A stretch of 64,000 nucleotides of DNA, from contig NZ_JABUXV010000006.1 of the NCBI RefSeq assembly GCF_014897705.1, positions 124,001-188,000 on the forward strand, in the 5' to 3' direction. A program made the translations under genes and the position numbers. Source of the DNA: Brachybacterium sp. FME24. Lineage in GTDB: Bacteria > Actinomycetota > Actinomycetes > Actinomycetales > Dermabacteraceae. The notes beneath the pieces are model-generated. The model was not told the origin of the DNA, did not search any database, and saw nothing but the letters and a program-made list of their open reading frames with translations. Below, one piece after another: positions 1 to 7,897 of this stretch. Position 1 is the stretch's first letter. Each line of letters opens with the position of its first letter.

Positions 1-2
1 AA

Positions 3-602
3 GACCTCCCGCGCTGGGCCGGCCTGGCCCTGGTCGGCCTCACCGCGATCGCCACCATCGAGGACACCGCCCGGATCGAACCCGGCCAGACGGTTCTCGT
101 GCACGGCGGCAGCGGCGGCGTGGGCCAGCTGCTGATCCCGATGGCCCTCGAGGCGGGCGCCGCCCAGGTCTGGGCCACCGGCCGCGCCGCCAACGCTGAG
201 CGCATCCGCGACCTGGGAGCCATCCCGATCGCCTACGACGCCGAGGACTGGCAGGCGGAGATTCATCGCCAGACCGATGGCCGCGGCGTCGACGTCGTCC
301 TGGACACCCACTACCACTCCACGTTCCTGCCCAGCCTCGATCACGTCACCGAGGGCGGGCTCCTGGTCACCCTGCCGACCCTCGCGGACCTCACCCCGGC
401 CCATGAGCGCGGTGTCGACGCGAAGGTGCCCCGCATCAAGCCCGGCCGGGACCGTCTGGACCGGCTGGTGCAGGGGATCCGCGCGGGCCGCTACCCGCTG
501 GAGGTCTCCCAGGTGCTGCCGCTCGCCGAGATCGCGCAGGCTCACCGCCTGCTCGAGGACGGCCACACCCGTGGCAAGCTCGTGCTCGACGCCCGAGCCT
601 GA
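3..602 (+). CDS. Zinc-type alcohol dehydrogenase / quinone oxidoreductase family protein (5' truncated)
   Basis: The open frame runs in from the left edge, so the N-terminal catalytic domain is missing and only about 200 C-terminal residues are visible. They form the Rossmann nucleotide-binding half of a medium-chain reductase. The glycine-rich GGSGGVGQL loop follows EPGQTVLVH, and a segment ending DVVLDTH matches the usual second half of the fold. The family reduces quinones or enones, or oxidises alcohols, with NADPH in the cytoplasm. The ending GKLVLD is typical of these enzymes. The substrate cannot be told from this fragment. The next gene begins about 80 bases downstream with its own promoter-like box, so this looks like the last gene of its unit. 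Confidence 0.8.
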   Translation, partial: DLPRWAGLALVGLTAIATIEDTARIEPGQTVLVHGGSGGVGQLLIPMALEAGAAQVWATGRAANAERIRDLGAIPIAYDAEDWQAEIHRQTDGRGVDVVLDTHYHSTFLPSLDHVTEGGLLVTLPTLADLTPAHERGVDAKVPRIKPGRDRLDRLVQGIRAGRYPLEVSQVLPLAEIAQAHRLLEDGHTRGKLVLDARA

Positions 603-670
603 GCCCGACCTCCCGACTCCCTCGCTGCGCCACCCCTCGAACGGGTGACGCCGGACACATGTCCACCAGG

Positions 671-676
671 TAGCCT
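671..676 (+). promoter_or_regulatory. Putative -10 box of a leaderless promoter
   Basis: TAGCCT lies exactly 7 bases before the ATG at 684. There is no Shine-Dalgarno sequence in between, so transcription would start at or next to the start codon. The same arrangement recurs at several other genes in the window. Confidence 0.5.
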
Positions 677-683
677 GGCCCGC

Positions 684-1958
684 ATGGTTTCGCCTTCCCC
701 CGACGACTCTGATGCAGCCGTTCGCGCTCTCGAGCCGGTCCTGCAGAGCTCCGGGTGGGCGCTGCTGAACTCCCTGCCGCCCTATCAGGAGAAGGACGCG
801 CTGCGTCAGGGCGCGCAACTGCGCCAGGCGGGCCACCCTCCGGAGCTGGTCGCCGCCGTGATGACCCAATCGCGGCTGCGCACGAAGGCCATCGACAAGT
901 TCGGCGAGTTCGCCGCCTCGATGCTGTTCACCCCGCACGGCCTCGAGCAGGCGACCCGGTTGCCGGTCGCAGCGATGCACGCCGAACGGTTCCAGCGCGC
1001 CGGCGTCACCTCGGTCGCGGACCTCGGCTGCGGCATCGGCGGCGATGCCATGGCCCTGGCAGGGCTGGGCCTGGAGGTGCGGGCCGTGGACCGCGATCCC
1101 CTGGCGGTCGCCGTCGCCACCATGAACCTGCGGCCCTTCCCCTCGGCCCGGGCCAGACTCGGTGAGGCGGAGGGCCACGATCCCGCCGAGACCGACGGAA
1201 TCTGGCTGGATCCCGCCCGTCGAGCTCCCACCCGCGGCGGCACCCGCCGGCTGCACGATCCCGAGGAGTACGAGCCGCCGCTGTCCACGGTCATCGAGCT
1301 CGCCCGTCGGCTCGGCACCGACGGTGACGTCGGCCCCCTCGGCGCGAAGCTCGGGCCCGGCATCGACCGCTCGGCGCTGCCGGCCGACGTCGAGACCCAG
1401 TGGCTCTCGTTCCACGGCCAGGTCCTCGAAGCCACAGCGTGGTTCGGGCCGCTCGCGCGCGCCGGCGTCGCCTCCTCGGCGGTGCTCATCGACCGCGCCG
1501 GTGCGCACCGCCTGGATCATGGGCCCGAGGCCCCCGGCGACCCCGAGCCCGGCACGCTCGGCGATCACCTCTACGAGCCGGACGGCGCCGTGATCCGTGC
1601 GAACCTCATCGGGCGTCTCGCCGAGGATCTGGGCGCCCATACGATCGACCCGACCATCGCGTACCTGACCGGCGACCGTCACGTGCGGACGCCCTTCGCC
1701 CGCGGCTACTCCGTGCGCGATGTGATGCCCTTCGGTCTCAAGCGCTTGACCGCCTACCTGCGCGAGCACCGCCTCGGCGTGCTCGAGATCAAGAAGCGCG
1801 GCACCGCGGTGGAGCCCGATGACCTGCGCCGCAAACTGCGCCCGCGGCGCTTCGGCGACGAGTCCGCCACGCTGATCCTGACCCGCATCGCCGGGGAGCA
1901 GTCCATCATCATCGCCTCCCCGCATGGCGCAGCGGCAGCGCCCGAGGCGGCGCCGTGA
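684..1958 (+). CDS. Class I SAM-dependent methyltransferase with THUMP-like C-terminal domain
   Basis: A cytoplasmic protein of 424 residues. The middle carries a Rossmann-type SAM-binding motif (VADLGCGIGGDA, then VRAVDRDPLAV), followed by WLDPARRAP, which resembles the catalytic DPPR-type motif of nucleic-acid methyltransferases. The C-terminal ~70 residues (LEIKKRGTAVEPDDLRRKL onward) look like the THUMP-like domain found in actinobacterial proteins of this type. An RNA base methyltransferase is the likely role; the target is unknown. A GTG at 645 would also open the frame. I prefer the ATG at 684 because it sits 7 bases after a TAGCCT box. The stop overlaps the DUF4129 gene by four bases, so this may be the first cistron of the MoxR operon. 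Confidence 0.8.
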   Translation: MVSPSPDDSDAAVRALEPVLQSSGWALLNSLPPYQEKDALRQGAQLRQAGHPPELVAAVMTQSRLRTKAIDKFGEFAASMLFTPHGLEQATRLPVAAMHAERFQRAGVTSVADLGCGIGGDAMALAGLGLEVRAVDRDPLAVAVATMNLRPFPSARARLGEAEGHDPAETDGIWLDPARRAPTRGGTRRLHDPEEYEPPLSTVIELARRLGTDGDVGPLGAKLGPGIDRSALPADVETQWLSFHGQVLEATAWFGPLARAGVASSAVLIDRAGAHRLDHGPEAPGDPEPGTLGDHLYEPDGAVIRANLIGRLAEDLGAHTIDPTIAYLTGDRHVRTPFARGYSVRDVMPFGLKRLTAYLREHRLGVLEIKKRGTAVEPDDLRRKLRPRRFGDESATLILTRIAGEQSIIIASPHGAAAAPEAAP

Positions 1959-2785
1959 GCTCCCTCGACCCCCGATCCGCCCACACTGCACGCGACCCCG
2001 ACACCGAATCCGCCAGCGGTGACGACGCCAGCGCCGGTGCCACCACCGCTGCGGTCACCGACGCTGGAACCGCCGGCCGTGGCGCCGACATGCACCGACG
2101 CCTGGTCGCCCTGCTCCTTCTGATCGCGGCCCTCGGCGGCCTCGGTCTGGCCACTCTCGGGGCCGGCGCCGAGCGTGGCCCCGGCCCCACCTTCGTCGGG
2201 CAGACCGGCCGTGAGTTCGACCCCCCGGAGCAACAGCAGCAGGACTACGAACCACCCGAGTGGCCGACGGAGAACATGCCCGCCCAACCGCCGGAATCCA
2301 CCGGCACGAACTCGGGGCTCACCGCCACCTTGATCGTGATCGGCGTGCTCCTGGCCGTCGTGGCCCTCTGGGTGCTGTACCGGATGCGGAAGCTCGCCCG
2401 GCCGGCGCCCGGGGTCGCCGCGGCGGCCGATGAGGACGAGCTCACGCCCGCCCAGGCCCGCGCCGCTCTCGACGACGCCCGCTCCCACCTGTCGACCGTC
2501 GTCGACGCCCACGACGCGGTGATCGCCGCCTGGCTCGCCCTGGAGCGGGCGATCGGCGAAACCGGCGTGCGCCGTCAGCCCTCCCAGACCACCCTCGAGT
2601 TCGTCGTCGCGGTGCTCGGGGCCCTGGATCTGGACAGGGCCTCCCTGGACCGCCTCGCCCACCTGTATCGGCGGGCACTGTTCGACGCCGAGCCGCTCGG
2701 CGAAGGGGATCGCGACGAAGCGATCACCCTGCTGGACCGACTGACCGACCATCTCGGGGCCCCTCCGGCAGGCGGCCCCGAGTGA
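1955..2785 (+). CDS. DUF4129 domain-containing membrane protein
   Basis: A protein of 276 residues with two predicted membrane helices. The first is at about residues 48-72 (RRLVALLLLIAALGGLG). The second is at about 122-147 (LTATLIVIGVLLAVVALWVLY). A helical cytoplasmic C-terminal domain of DUF4129 type follows, recognisable from ALDDARSHL...AIIAAWLALERA-like spacing and TTLEFV...LYRRALF. The gene begins with a GTG overlapping the preceding stop (GTGA) and ends overlapping the next gene in the same way. DUF4129 proteins regularly accompany MoxR ATPases and DUF58 proteins in actinobacteria, as here. Their biochemical role is not established; envelope maturation or complex assembly is the usual suggestion. 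Confidence 0.85.
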   Translation: MSSLDPRSAHTARDPDTESASGDDASAGATTAAVTDAGTAGRGADMHRRLVALLLLIAALGGLGLATLGAGAERGPGPTFVGQTGREFDPPEQQQQDYEPPEWPTENMPAQPPESTGTNSGLTATLIVIGVLLAVVALWVLYRMRKLARPAPGVAAAADEDELTPAQARAALDDARSHLSTVVDAHDAVIAAWLALERAIGETGVRRQPSQTTLEFVVAVLGALDLDRASLDRLAHLYRRALFDAEPLGEGDRDEAITLLDRLTDHLGAPPAGGPE

Positions 2786-3288
2786 TCCGGAACCTGCTTC
2801 CCCTGCTCTGGCGCCTCGCCATCAGCGTCGTAGCGGCCCTGGTCGTGGTCGGCGTCTGCGCACTGTTCAAGCTGCTGATCCCCATCCCGGTCCCGATCGC
2901 CCTGGGGCTGAGCATCGGCGCGATCTGGTGGATCATCCATGTCGGAGCCGCTCGGGCGGACCAGCTCGACGCCCCGCAGCTCGACCGCGACGCCGATTAC
3001 GCCCTCCCACATGCCCAGGACATGCGCGTGCGGCGGCTCGAGGATCTCATCCATGGCGCCCAGCCCAGCCGCCGCATGACCTCTCGCGGCCTGGCCCGCA
3101 CCCTCGGTGATGTCGCCGACGAACGCTCCCGCGACCCCGACGCACCACCGCTCAGCCCGGGCCTCACCCACTTGATCGCGCAGTCCCGCCACGCCGACGC
3201 GGAGAGCCATCCCGTCGCCCCGATCGACCGCCGTGCCCTGCACCGCTACCTACGAGAACTCGCCGTCGGCGAGGAGAGGGACCGATGA
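2782..3288 (+). CDS. Small membrane protein of the MoxR/DUF58 operon
   Basis: A protein of 168 residues. The N-terminus is a closely spaced helical hairpin (RLAISVVAALVVVGVCALF, then PVPIALGLSIGAIWWII), followed by a soluble, charged cytoplasmic tail of about 110 residues with no motif I recognise. The GTG start overlaps the DUF4129 stop, and the stop overlaps the MoxR ATG, so translation is probably coupled along the operon. Proteins of this size and topology often sit between DUF4129 and MoxR genes in actinobacteria. No enzymatic residues are evident, and a structural or scaffolding role is only inference. Confidence 0.75.
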   Translation: MIRNLLPLLWRLAISVVAALVVVGVCALFKLLIPIPVPIALGLSIGAIWWIIHVGAARADQLDAPQLDRDADYALPHAQDMRVRRLEDLIHGAQPSRRMTSRGLARTLGDVADERSRDPDAPPLSPGLTHLIAQSRHADAESHPVAPIDRRALHRYLRELAVGEERDR

Positions 3289-4289
3289 ACCAACCCACCC
3301 CCATGTCACCTGCCGAGGCGACCGCCGCCGCGAAGTCCGTCCTGGACGCCGTCGAGACCGCGGTGGTCGGCAAGCGCGAATCCCTCGAGCTGGTGCTCAC
3401 CGGCATCCTCGCCGGCGGCCACGTGCTGCTCGAGGACCTCCCCGGACTCGGCAAGACCCTCGCCGCGCGCTCCTTCGCCCAGGCGCTCGGGCTGCCCTTC
3501 ACCCGCGCCCAGTTCACCCCGGACCTGCTGCCGGCGGACCTCACCGGCGCCGAAGTGTTCGACCAGCGCACCGGCGAGTTCGTGTTCCGGCCAGGACCCG
3601 TGTTCACCGGGCTGCTGCTGGCCGACGAGATCAACCGCACGCCCCCGAAGACCCAGTCGGCGCTGCTCGAGGCGATGCAGGAGCGGCAGGTCTCCGTCGA
3701 GGGAACCACCCGCAAGCTGCCCCAGCCGTTCCATGTGCTGGCCACCGCGAACCCCATCGAGCACGAGGGAACCTACCCCTTGCCGGAGGCGCAGCTGGAC
3801 CGTTTCCTGCTCCGGCTGTCCTTCGGGTATCCCACCGCCGCGCAGGAATGGGAGGTCGTCTCCCGCCGCATCGACCGGCGCCGCGAGGAGCAGATCGTGC
3901 CCGAGATGCTCGATGCCGAAGGCCTGCTCGCCGTGCAGGACGCCGTGGAGAACGTGCACGTCGAGGACTCGGTGGGGCACTACGCGGTCGAGCTGGTCGC
4001 CGCGACCCGCAGCCATCAGCATGCCCTGGTGGGGGCCTCGCCGCGCGGCACCCTCGCGCTGATCACCTGCGCCCGTGCGCTCGCGGTGATCCGGGGGCGC
4101 ACCTACGTCGTCCCCGAGGACGTCAAAGCACTCGCACATCCCGCGCTCGATCACCGCGTGACCGTGAAGCCGGAGCTGTGGCTGCAGAACGCCACCGGTG
4201 CCGGCGTCGTCGAATCCGTGCTGGACCAGGTCCCGGTGCCGGCAGCCGTCGAGCCCGCCCCGCGAGTCCCGTCGGGCGCTTCGGCGTGA
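3285..4289 (+). CDS. moxR: MoxR family AAA+ ATPase
   Basis: A protein of 334 residues, the usual MoxR length. The Walker A motif is DLPGLGKTLAA at about residues 50-60. Walker B is LLLADEINR at about 107-115, followed by the MoxR signature TPPKTQSALLEAMQE. A sensor segment lies in ATANPIEHEGTYPLPEAQLDRF. MoxR ATPases act as chaperone-like remodelling enzymes, typically with von Willebrand A or DUF58 proteins encoded next to them. Here the DUF58 gene starts inside the stop codon (GTGA), which supports a stoichiometric partnership. Substrate and process remain unknown; envelope or metal-cofactor protein maturation has been proposed for the family. Confidence 0.92.
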   Translation: MNQPTPMSPAEATAAAKSVLDAVETAVVGKRESLELVLTGILAGGHVLLEDLPGLGKTLAARSFAQALGLPFTRAQFTPDLLPADLTGAEVFDQRTGEFVFRPGPVFTGLLLADEINRTPPKTQSALLEAMQERQVSVEGTTRKLPQPFHVLATANPIEHEGTYPLPEAQLDRFLLRLSFGYPTAAQEWEVVSRRIDRRREEQIVPEMLDAEGLLAVQDAVENVHVEDSVGHYAVELVAATRSHQHALVGASPRGTLALITCARALAVIRGRTYVVPEDVKALAHPALDHRVTVKPELWLQNATGAGVVESVLDQVPVPAAVEPAPRVPSGASA

Positions 4290-5623
4290 CCTCCCACCCT
4301 CCGCAGCCTCCGCCGGTGCGGACCGGGCCGTCGGCCGCCCTGGTGCGCGCCGCGGTGATCGGCTGCGCCGCGGTGGGTCTCGCGGTGCTGGTGGGCCGGC
4401 CCGTGCTGATCCTCGCCGGGCTGCCCCTCCTGGCCTGGGCATTGGTCGCCCTCGCGCGGCGGCTGGCCCGCGGCGAGGAGCACGGCGTCGCTGCGCCGCA
4501 TGCCCGGACCACCCGGCGCACGATCGAAGAGGGTGGGACAGCCGCCGTCACGCTCACGACTGCGCCGGGTGTGCTCACCGCGGCGACGATCCCGATGCGG
4601 GCCCACGCGCTGTTCGGCCCGCGGCACGGCTCCGCCGCCGGTGACGGGTCGCTGCGCCTGCGAGTGACCGCGCAGAGATGGGGTCGCATTCGCATCGGCC
4701 CGATGCACGTGCTGGTCACCGACTCGCTCGGTGCCTTCCGAAGCCAGCAGCAGCTGCCCGCCTTGGATATCCAGGTCATGCCGTCCTCGACCGTTCTGGA
4801 TGCCCCGGTCGAAGTGCCGACGCCGATCGGGGTCAGCGGCGTGCACCTGTCTCGCCGGCGCGGCGACGGCACGGCGCTGTCGGAGGTACGGGAGTTTCGC
4901 CCTGGGGACCGCTTGCATCGGATCAACTGGCGCGTCACCAATCGCACCGGGAAGCTGCACACCAACGCGACCTTCACCGAGCAGGACACGGAGGTCCTCA
5001 TCGTGACGGACACGATCTCCGATATCTCTCCCGCCCCGTGGTCGAGCGACGAGGCCCCCACCAGCCTGGACATGACGATCCGGGCGACCTCCGCAGTGGC
5101 GCGCCACTACCTGACCGCCGGCGACCGGGTCTCCCTGTTCGACATCGGGCACCTCATCGGCCCGGTCCGCGCCGGCACCGGGCCCCGCCAGCTGCGCGTT
5201 CTCACCGACGCGCTGGCGCGAGCCGGCAGACAGGACGGCCGCACCCGCACTGCGCGACGCCTGCGCACGGTCCGTCCCGGCACCCTCACCGTGGTCTGCA
5301 CCCCGCTGCTGCACGCGGAGGCGATCGGGCAGATCGGCGTGCTGGTGGCACACGGGGCCGACGTCATCGTCGTGGACACGTTGCCGCCGAGCATCGGAGA
5401 CGTCTCGGTGCTGCGCGGCAAGGCGATGCGTATCGACTCCAAGATCTCGGACAGGTTCTGGCCGGAGGCGTGGGCCCTTCGCCGCTTGCTGCGCGAGACA
5501 ACGGTGCGAGAACTGCGCGAGGCCGGAGTCCCCGTCACGGCGTGGGACGGCCCGTCCTCCCTCGCACCGGTGCTGTTGTCGTTGTCGGCCGCACGCTCCG
5601 CGCCACGGATGAGGAGGTCCTGA
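4286..5623 (+). CDS. DUF58 domain-containing protein
   Basis: A protein of 445 residues anchored by a helical hairpin at about residues 18-58 (LVRAAVIGCAAVGLAVLVG, then VLILAGLPLLAWALVALA). The DUF58 signature is clear near residue 205: SEVREFRPGDRLHRINWR followed by TNRTGKLHTN. The remainder has the alternating strand/helix pattern of a von Willebrand factor A-like fold (EVLIVTDT). I place the start at the GTG overlapping the MoxR stop; the reading frame is open far upstream, but that part only mirrors the MoxR gene. DUF58 proteins are the standard partner of MoxR ATPases. The stop overlaps the next ATG, which follows GAGGAGG. Confidence 0.88.
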   Translation: MTSHPPQPPPVRTGPSAALVRAAVIGCAAVGLAVLVGRPVLILAGLPLLAWALVALARRLARGEEHGVAAPHARTTRRTIEEGGTAAVTLTTAPGVLTAATIPMRAHALFGPRHGSAAGDGSLRLRVTAQRWGRIRIGPMHVLVTDSLGAFRSQQQLPALDIQVMPSSTVLDAPVEVPTPIGVSGVHLSRRRGDGTALSEVREFRPGDRLHRINWRVTNRTGKLHTNATFTEQDTEVLIVTDTISDISPAPWSSDEAPTSLDMTIRATSAVARHYLTAGDRVSLFDIGHLIGPVRAGTGPRQLRVLTDALARAGRQDGRTRTARRLRTVRPGTLTVVCTPLLHAEAIGQIGVLVAHGADVIVVDTLPPSIGDVSVLRGKAMRIDSKISDRFWPEAWALRRLLRETTVRELREAGVPVTAWDGPSSLAPVLLSLSAARSAPRMRRS

Positions 5624-6171
5624 TGCGCTTGGGAGGCCTCGTCGATCCGATCGCGAGCAGGTTGCTGGACCTGCAGAGCGTCAGTGGCACGCAGTGGGTG
5701 CTGCGCCTGACCGGCATCGCCGCGATGGTTCTGGCCCTGCTCACGACCCTGCCCGCCGGCTTGTTCTCGAACGTCGGGGCCGGCATCGTCTCCCTGGCCG
5801 TCGCGCTGGCACTGATCGTGCAGTTCCTGCGCCCGGACAGCGACCTCGGTCTCTTGGCACCGGCAGCGATCATCATCGCCCTGGCCGGCCAGGGCGACCT
5901 GACGATGCTCCGTGCAACCGGCGTCGGGTTCGCGCTGCTGCTGTCCCATGCGGCGTTCGCCCTCGCGGCGACGATCCCGGTCCACGGAGTGTTCGAACGT
6001 TCGGCGTGGCTGCTGGGTGGTCGCGGACTGCTGCTGGTGCTCGCGGTGAGCGTCGTGGGAAGTCTCGTCGTCGCGGCCCTGTCGGGCATCCAGTTCGGAT
6101 CATGGATGCTGGTTCTCGGCGTCCTCGCGGTGATCGCCCTGTTCGCGACCGTGCTGCCCCGCACCCGGTGA
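5623..6171 (+). CDS. Hypothetical integral membrane protein, last gene of the MoxR operon
   Basis: A hydrophobic protein of 182 residues with about five predicted helices. These include VLRLTGIAAMVLALLTTLPA, a segment near residue 85 (LLAPAAIIIALAG), and a C-terminal pair (LLLVLAVSVVGSLVVAALSG and WMLVLGVLAVIALFATVLP). The ATG overlaps the DUF58 stop (ATGA) and is preceded by GAGGAGG at good spacing, which fixes this start over an upstream in-frame opening. I do not recognise a domain. Its position at the end of the DUF4129/MoxR/DUF58 unit suggests membrane assembly of the same complex. Confidence 0.75.
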   Translation: MRLGGLVDPIASRLLDLQSVSGTQWVLRLTGIAAMVLALLTTLPAGLFSNVGAGIVSLAVALALIVQFLRPDSDLGLLAPAAIIIALAGQGDLTMLRATGVGFALLLSHAAFALAATIPVHGVFERSAWLLGGRGLLLVLAVSVVGSLVVAALSGIQFGSWMLVLGVLAVIALFATVLPRTR

Positions 6172-6232
6172 GGTCCGGCAGCCAACTCATCCCACCGGTC
6201 GGCGCAGCCTGGGCCTCAGGTGCTCCCGCCGG

Positions 6233-7792
6233 TCACCCCCACGTCGGGCGCGGCGTCTCCGGGCCTTCGTAGGGCCGGTCCCCCACCTGTGCCTGGAGCT
6301 GGCCGAGGCGCTGCTCGAGGTCGGCTCGGACCGTGGCGTACGCCGGATCATCGGCGATGTTCGTCAGCTCCGCCGGGTCGGTGACCAGGTCGTACATCTC
6401 CCACTCCGCCTCACGGAGCGCGTCGGACGAACCGGGCGCCCCCATGCCATCGCCGTAGTAGTGGATCAACTTGTGGGTGCTGGTGCGGATCCCGTAGTGC
6501 GCGGGAGCATTGTGCGAGGGGTCCTCGTGCTCCCAATAGCGGTAGTACATGGCATCCGGCCAGTCTGCGAGGGCCTCGTCGTCGGCCGTGCCATCGAGCA
6601 GCGGGAGCAAGCTGCGGCCCTGCTGGTCGGGCAGTGTTTCGGTCGGGTCCGCACCGCAGGCGTCGAGCACGGTCGCGGCGAGGTCGACGTTGGTGGCGAG
6701 CTCGTCGATCACGGTGCCGGCCGGGATGGCAACCGGCCACCGGACCATCATCGGCATCTGCAGGGACTGGTCGAACATCAACCGCTTGTCGAACCAGCCG
6801 TGGTCGCCGAGGAAGAACCCCTGGTCGGAGGTATAGATGACGATCGTGTTCTCAGAGAGCCCATGTGCCTCGAGATCGGCGAGCACCCGACCGGTGGAAT
6901 CGTCGATGGCCTGGATGGTCTGCAGGTAGTCGCGCATGTACAGCTGATAATTGCGCCGGGCGCGCGCCTCACGGTTCTCCTCGCCGGCCAGCTCCGGCGG
7001 CAGCGGCTGCTTGAGATCATTCTCGGTGAGGTCGTCGGCGACGCTCATGCGGACGTCGCGGACCGCCCGGCTCATGGTCGAGTGGTCGGCGAAGAGCGTG
7101 TCGGGTTCGTGGATCGATCCAAGTGGGTAGAGATCCGCGTGACGGGGGTGCGGGATCCAGTTCCGGTGCGGTGCCTTGTGGTGAAGGAGCAGGCAGAAGG
7201 GCGCGTCGGGGTCCTCGCCCTGCGCGCGGTGGAGCCAGTCGAGGGCGAGGTCGGTGACGGTGTCGGTCGCGTAGCCGGGGACGACGTCGTCCACCCGCTC
7301 ACCGGCTGCATCGACGCCGTACATGACGGGGTCGTTGTACTCGCCCTGGCCGCGGTAGATCCTCCACTCGTCGAAGCCTTGGGGATCGTTGTGCGCCTCG
7401 TGACCGAGGTGCCATTTGCCGAACAGGGCGGTGCGGTAGCCGCAGTCTTGAAGTACCTGCGGGAAGGTGCGCACGCGATAGTCGAAGCCGGAGTAGATCG
7501 TGGCGGCGCCGTTCACGTGCGAGTAGGTGCCCGAGAGGATCGTTGCGCGGCTCGGGGTGCAGATCGAGTTCGTGCAGTACAGCGAGTCGAGCCGTGCGCC
7601 CTGGGCCGCGATCCGGTCCAGGTTCGGGGTGCTGTTGACCCTGCCCGAGTACGCGCTGATCGCGTGCGCCGCGTGATCGTCGGTCAGGATGAAGACGACG
7701 TTGGGACGGGCCTTCGGAGGCTCGTCTGCTGTCCCTGCCGCACCGGCTCGTGGTCGGGGCGGTTGGACGGCATTCTGATCGTGAGGCGTCAT
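6233..7792 (-). CDS. Sulfatase, formylglycine-dependent
   Basis: A protein of 519 residues. The type I sulfatase signature CTPSRATILSG lies near residue 78; its cysteine is the one converted to formylglycine. The upstream FILTDDH provides metal-binding aspartates. Further family motifs are GKWHLGH and VIYTSDQGFFLGDHGWFDKR. The sequence resembles enzymes acting on sulfated glycans such as GlcNAc-6-sulfate in mucin and glycosaminoglycans. I chose the second ATG, which has GGAG six bases upstream; another ATG lies four codons earlier. No signal peptide is visible, so the enzyme would be cytoplasmic and act on imported small sugars, unless export is unconventional. No anaerobic or FGE-type maturase is in the window. 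The gene stands alone on this strand. Confidence 0.9.
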   Translation of the reverse strand: MTPHDQNAVQPPRPRAGAAGTADEPPKARPNVVFILTDDHAAHAISAYSGRVNSTPNLDRIAAQGARLDSLYCTNSICTPSRATILSGTYSHVNGAATIYSGFDYRVRTFPQVLQDCGYRTALFGKWHLGHEAHNDPQGFDEWRIYRGQGEYNDPVMYGVDAAGERVDDVVPGYATDTVTDLALDWLHRAQGEDPDAPFCLLLHHKAPHRNWIPHPRHADLYPLGSIHEPDTLFADHSTMSRAVRDVRMSVADDLTENDLKQPLPPELAGEENREARARRNYQLYMRDYLQTIQAIDDSTGRVLADLEAHGLSENTIVIYTSDQGFFLGDHGWFDKRLMFDQSLQMPMMVRWPVAIPAGTVIDELATNVDLAATVLDACGADPTETLPDQQGRSLLPLLDGTADDEALADWPDAMYYRYWEHEDPSHNAPAHYGIRTSTHKLIHYYGDGMGAPGSSDALREAEWEMYDLVTDPAELTNIADDPAYATVRADLEQRLGQLQAQVGDRPYEGPETPRPTWG

Positions 7793-7897
7793 CGTCGGCT
7801 CCATGGGCTCATTCTCGCACCGGACCTCCCGGCACGCCCTCTCTCGACGCGCCCCGTGATCTCGTTGGTGCTGGCACGCTGCCGTGGCGCAGCGCCT

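Noticed and set aside
3233..4285. Upstream extension of the DUF58 frame through the MoxR gene.
   Set aside because: The Arg/Pro-rich translation is an out-of-frame reading of MoxR; the GTG overlapping the MoxR stop is the natural start.
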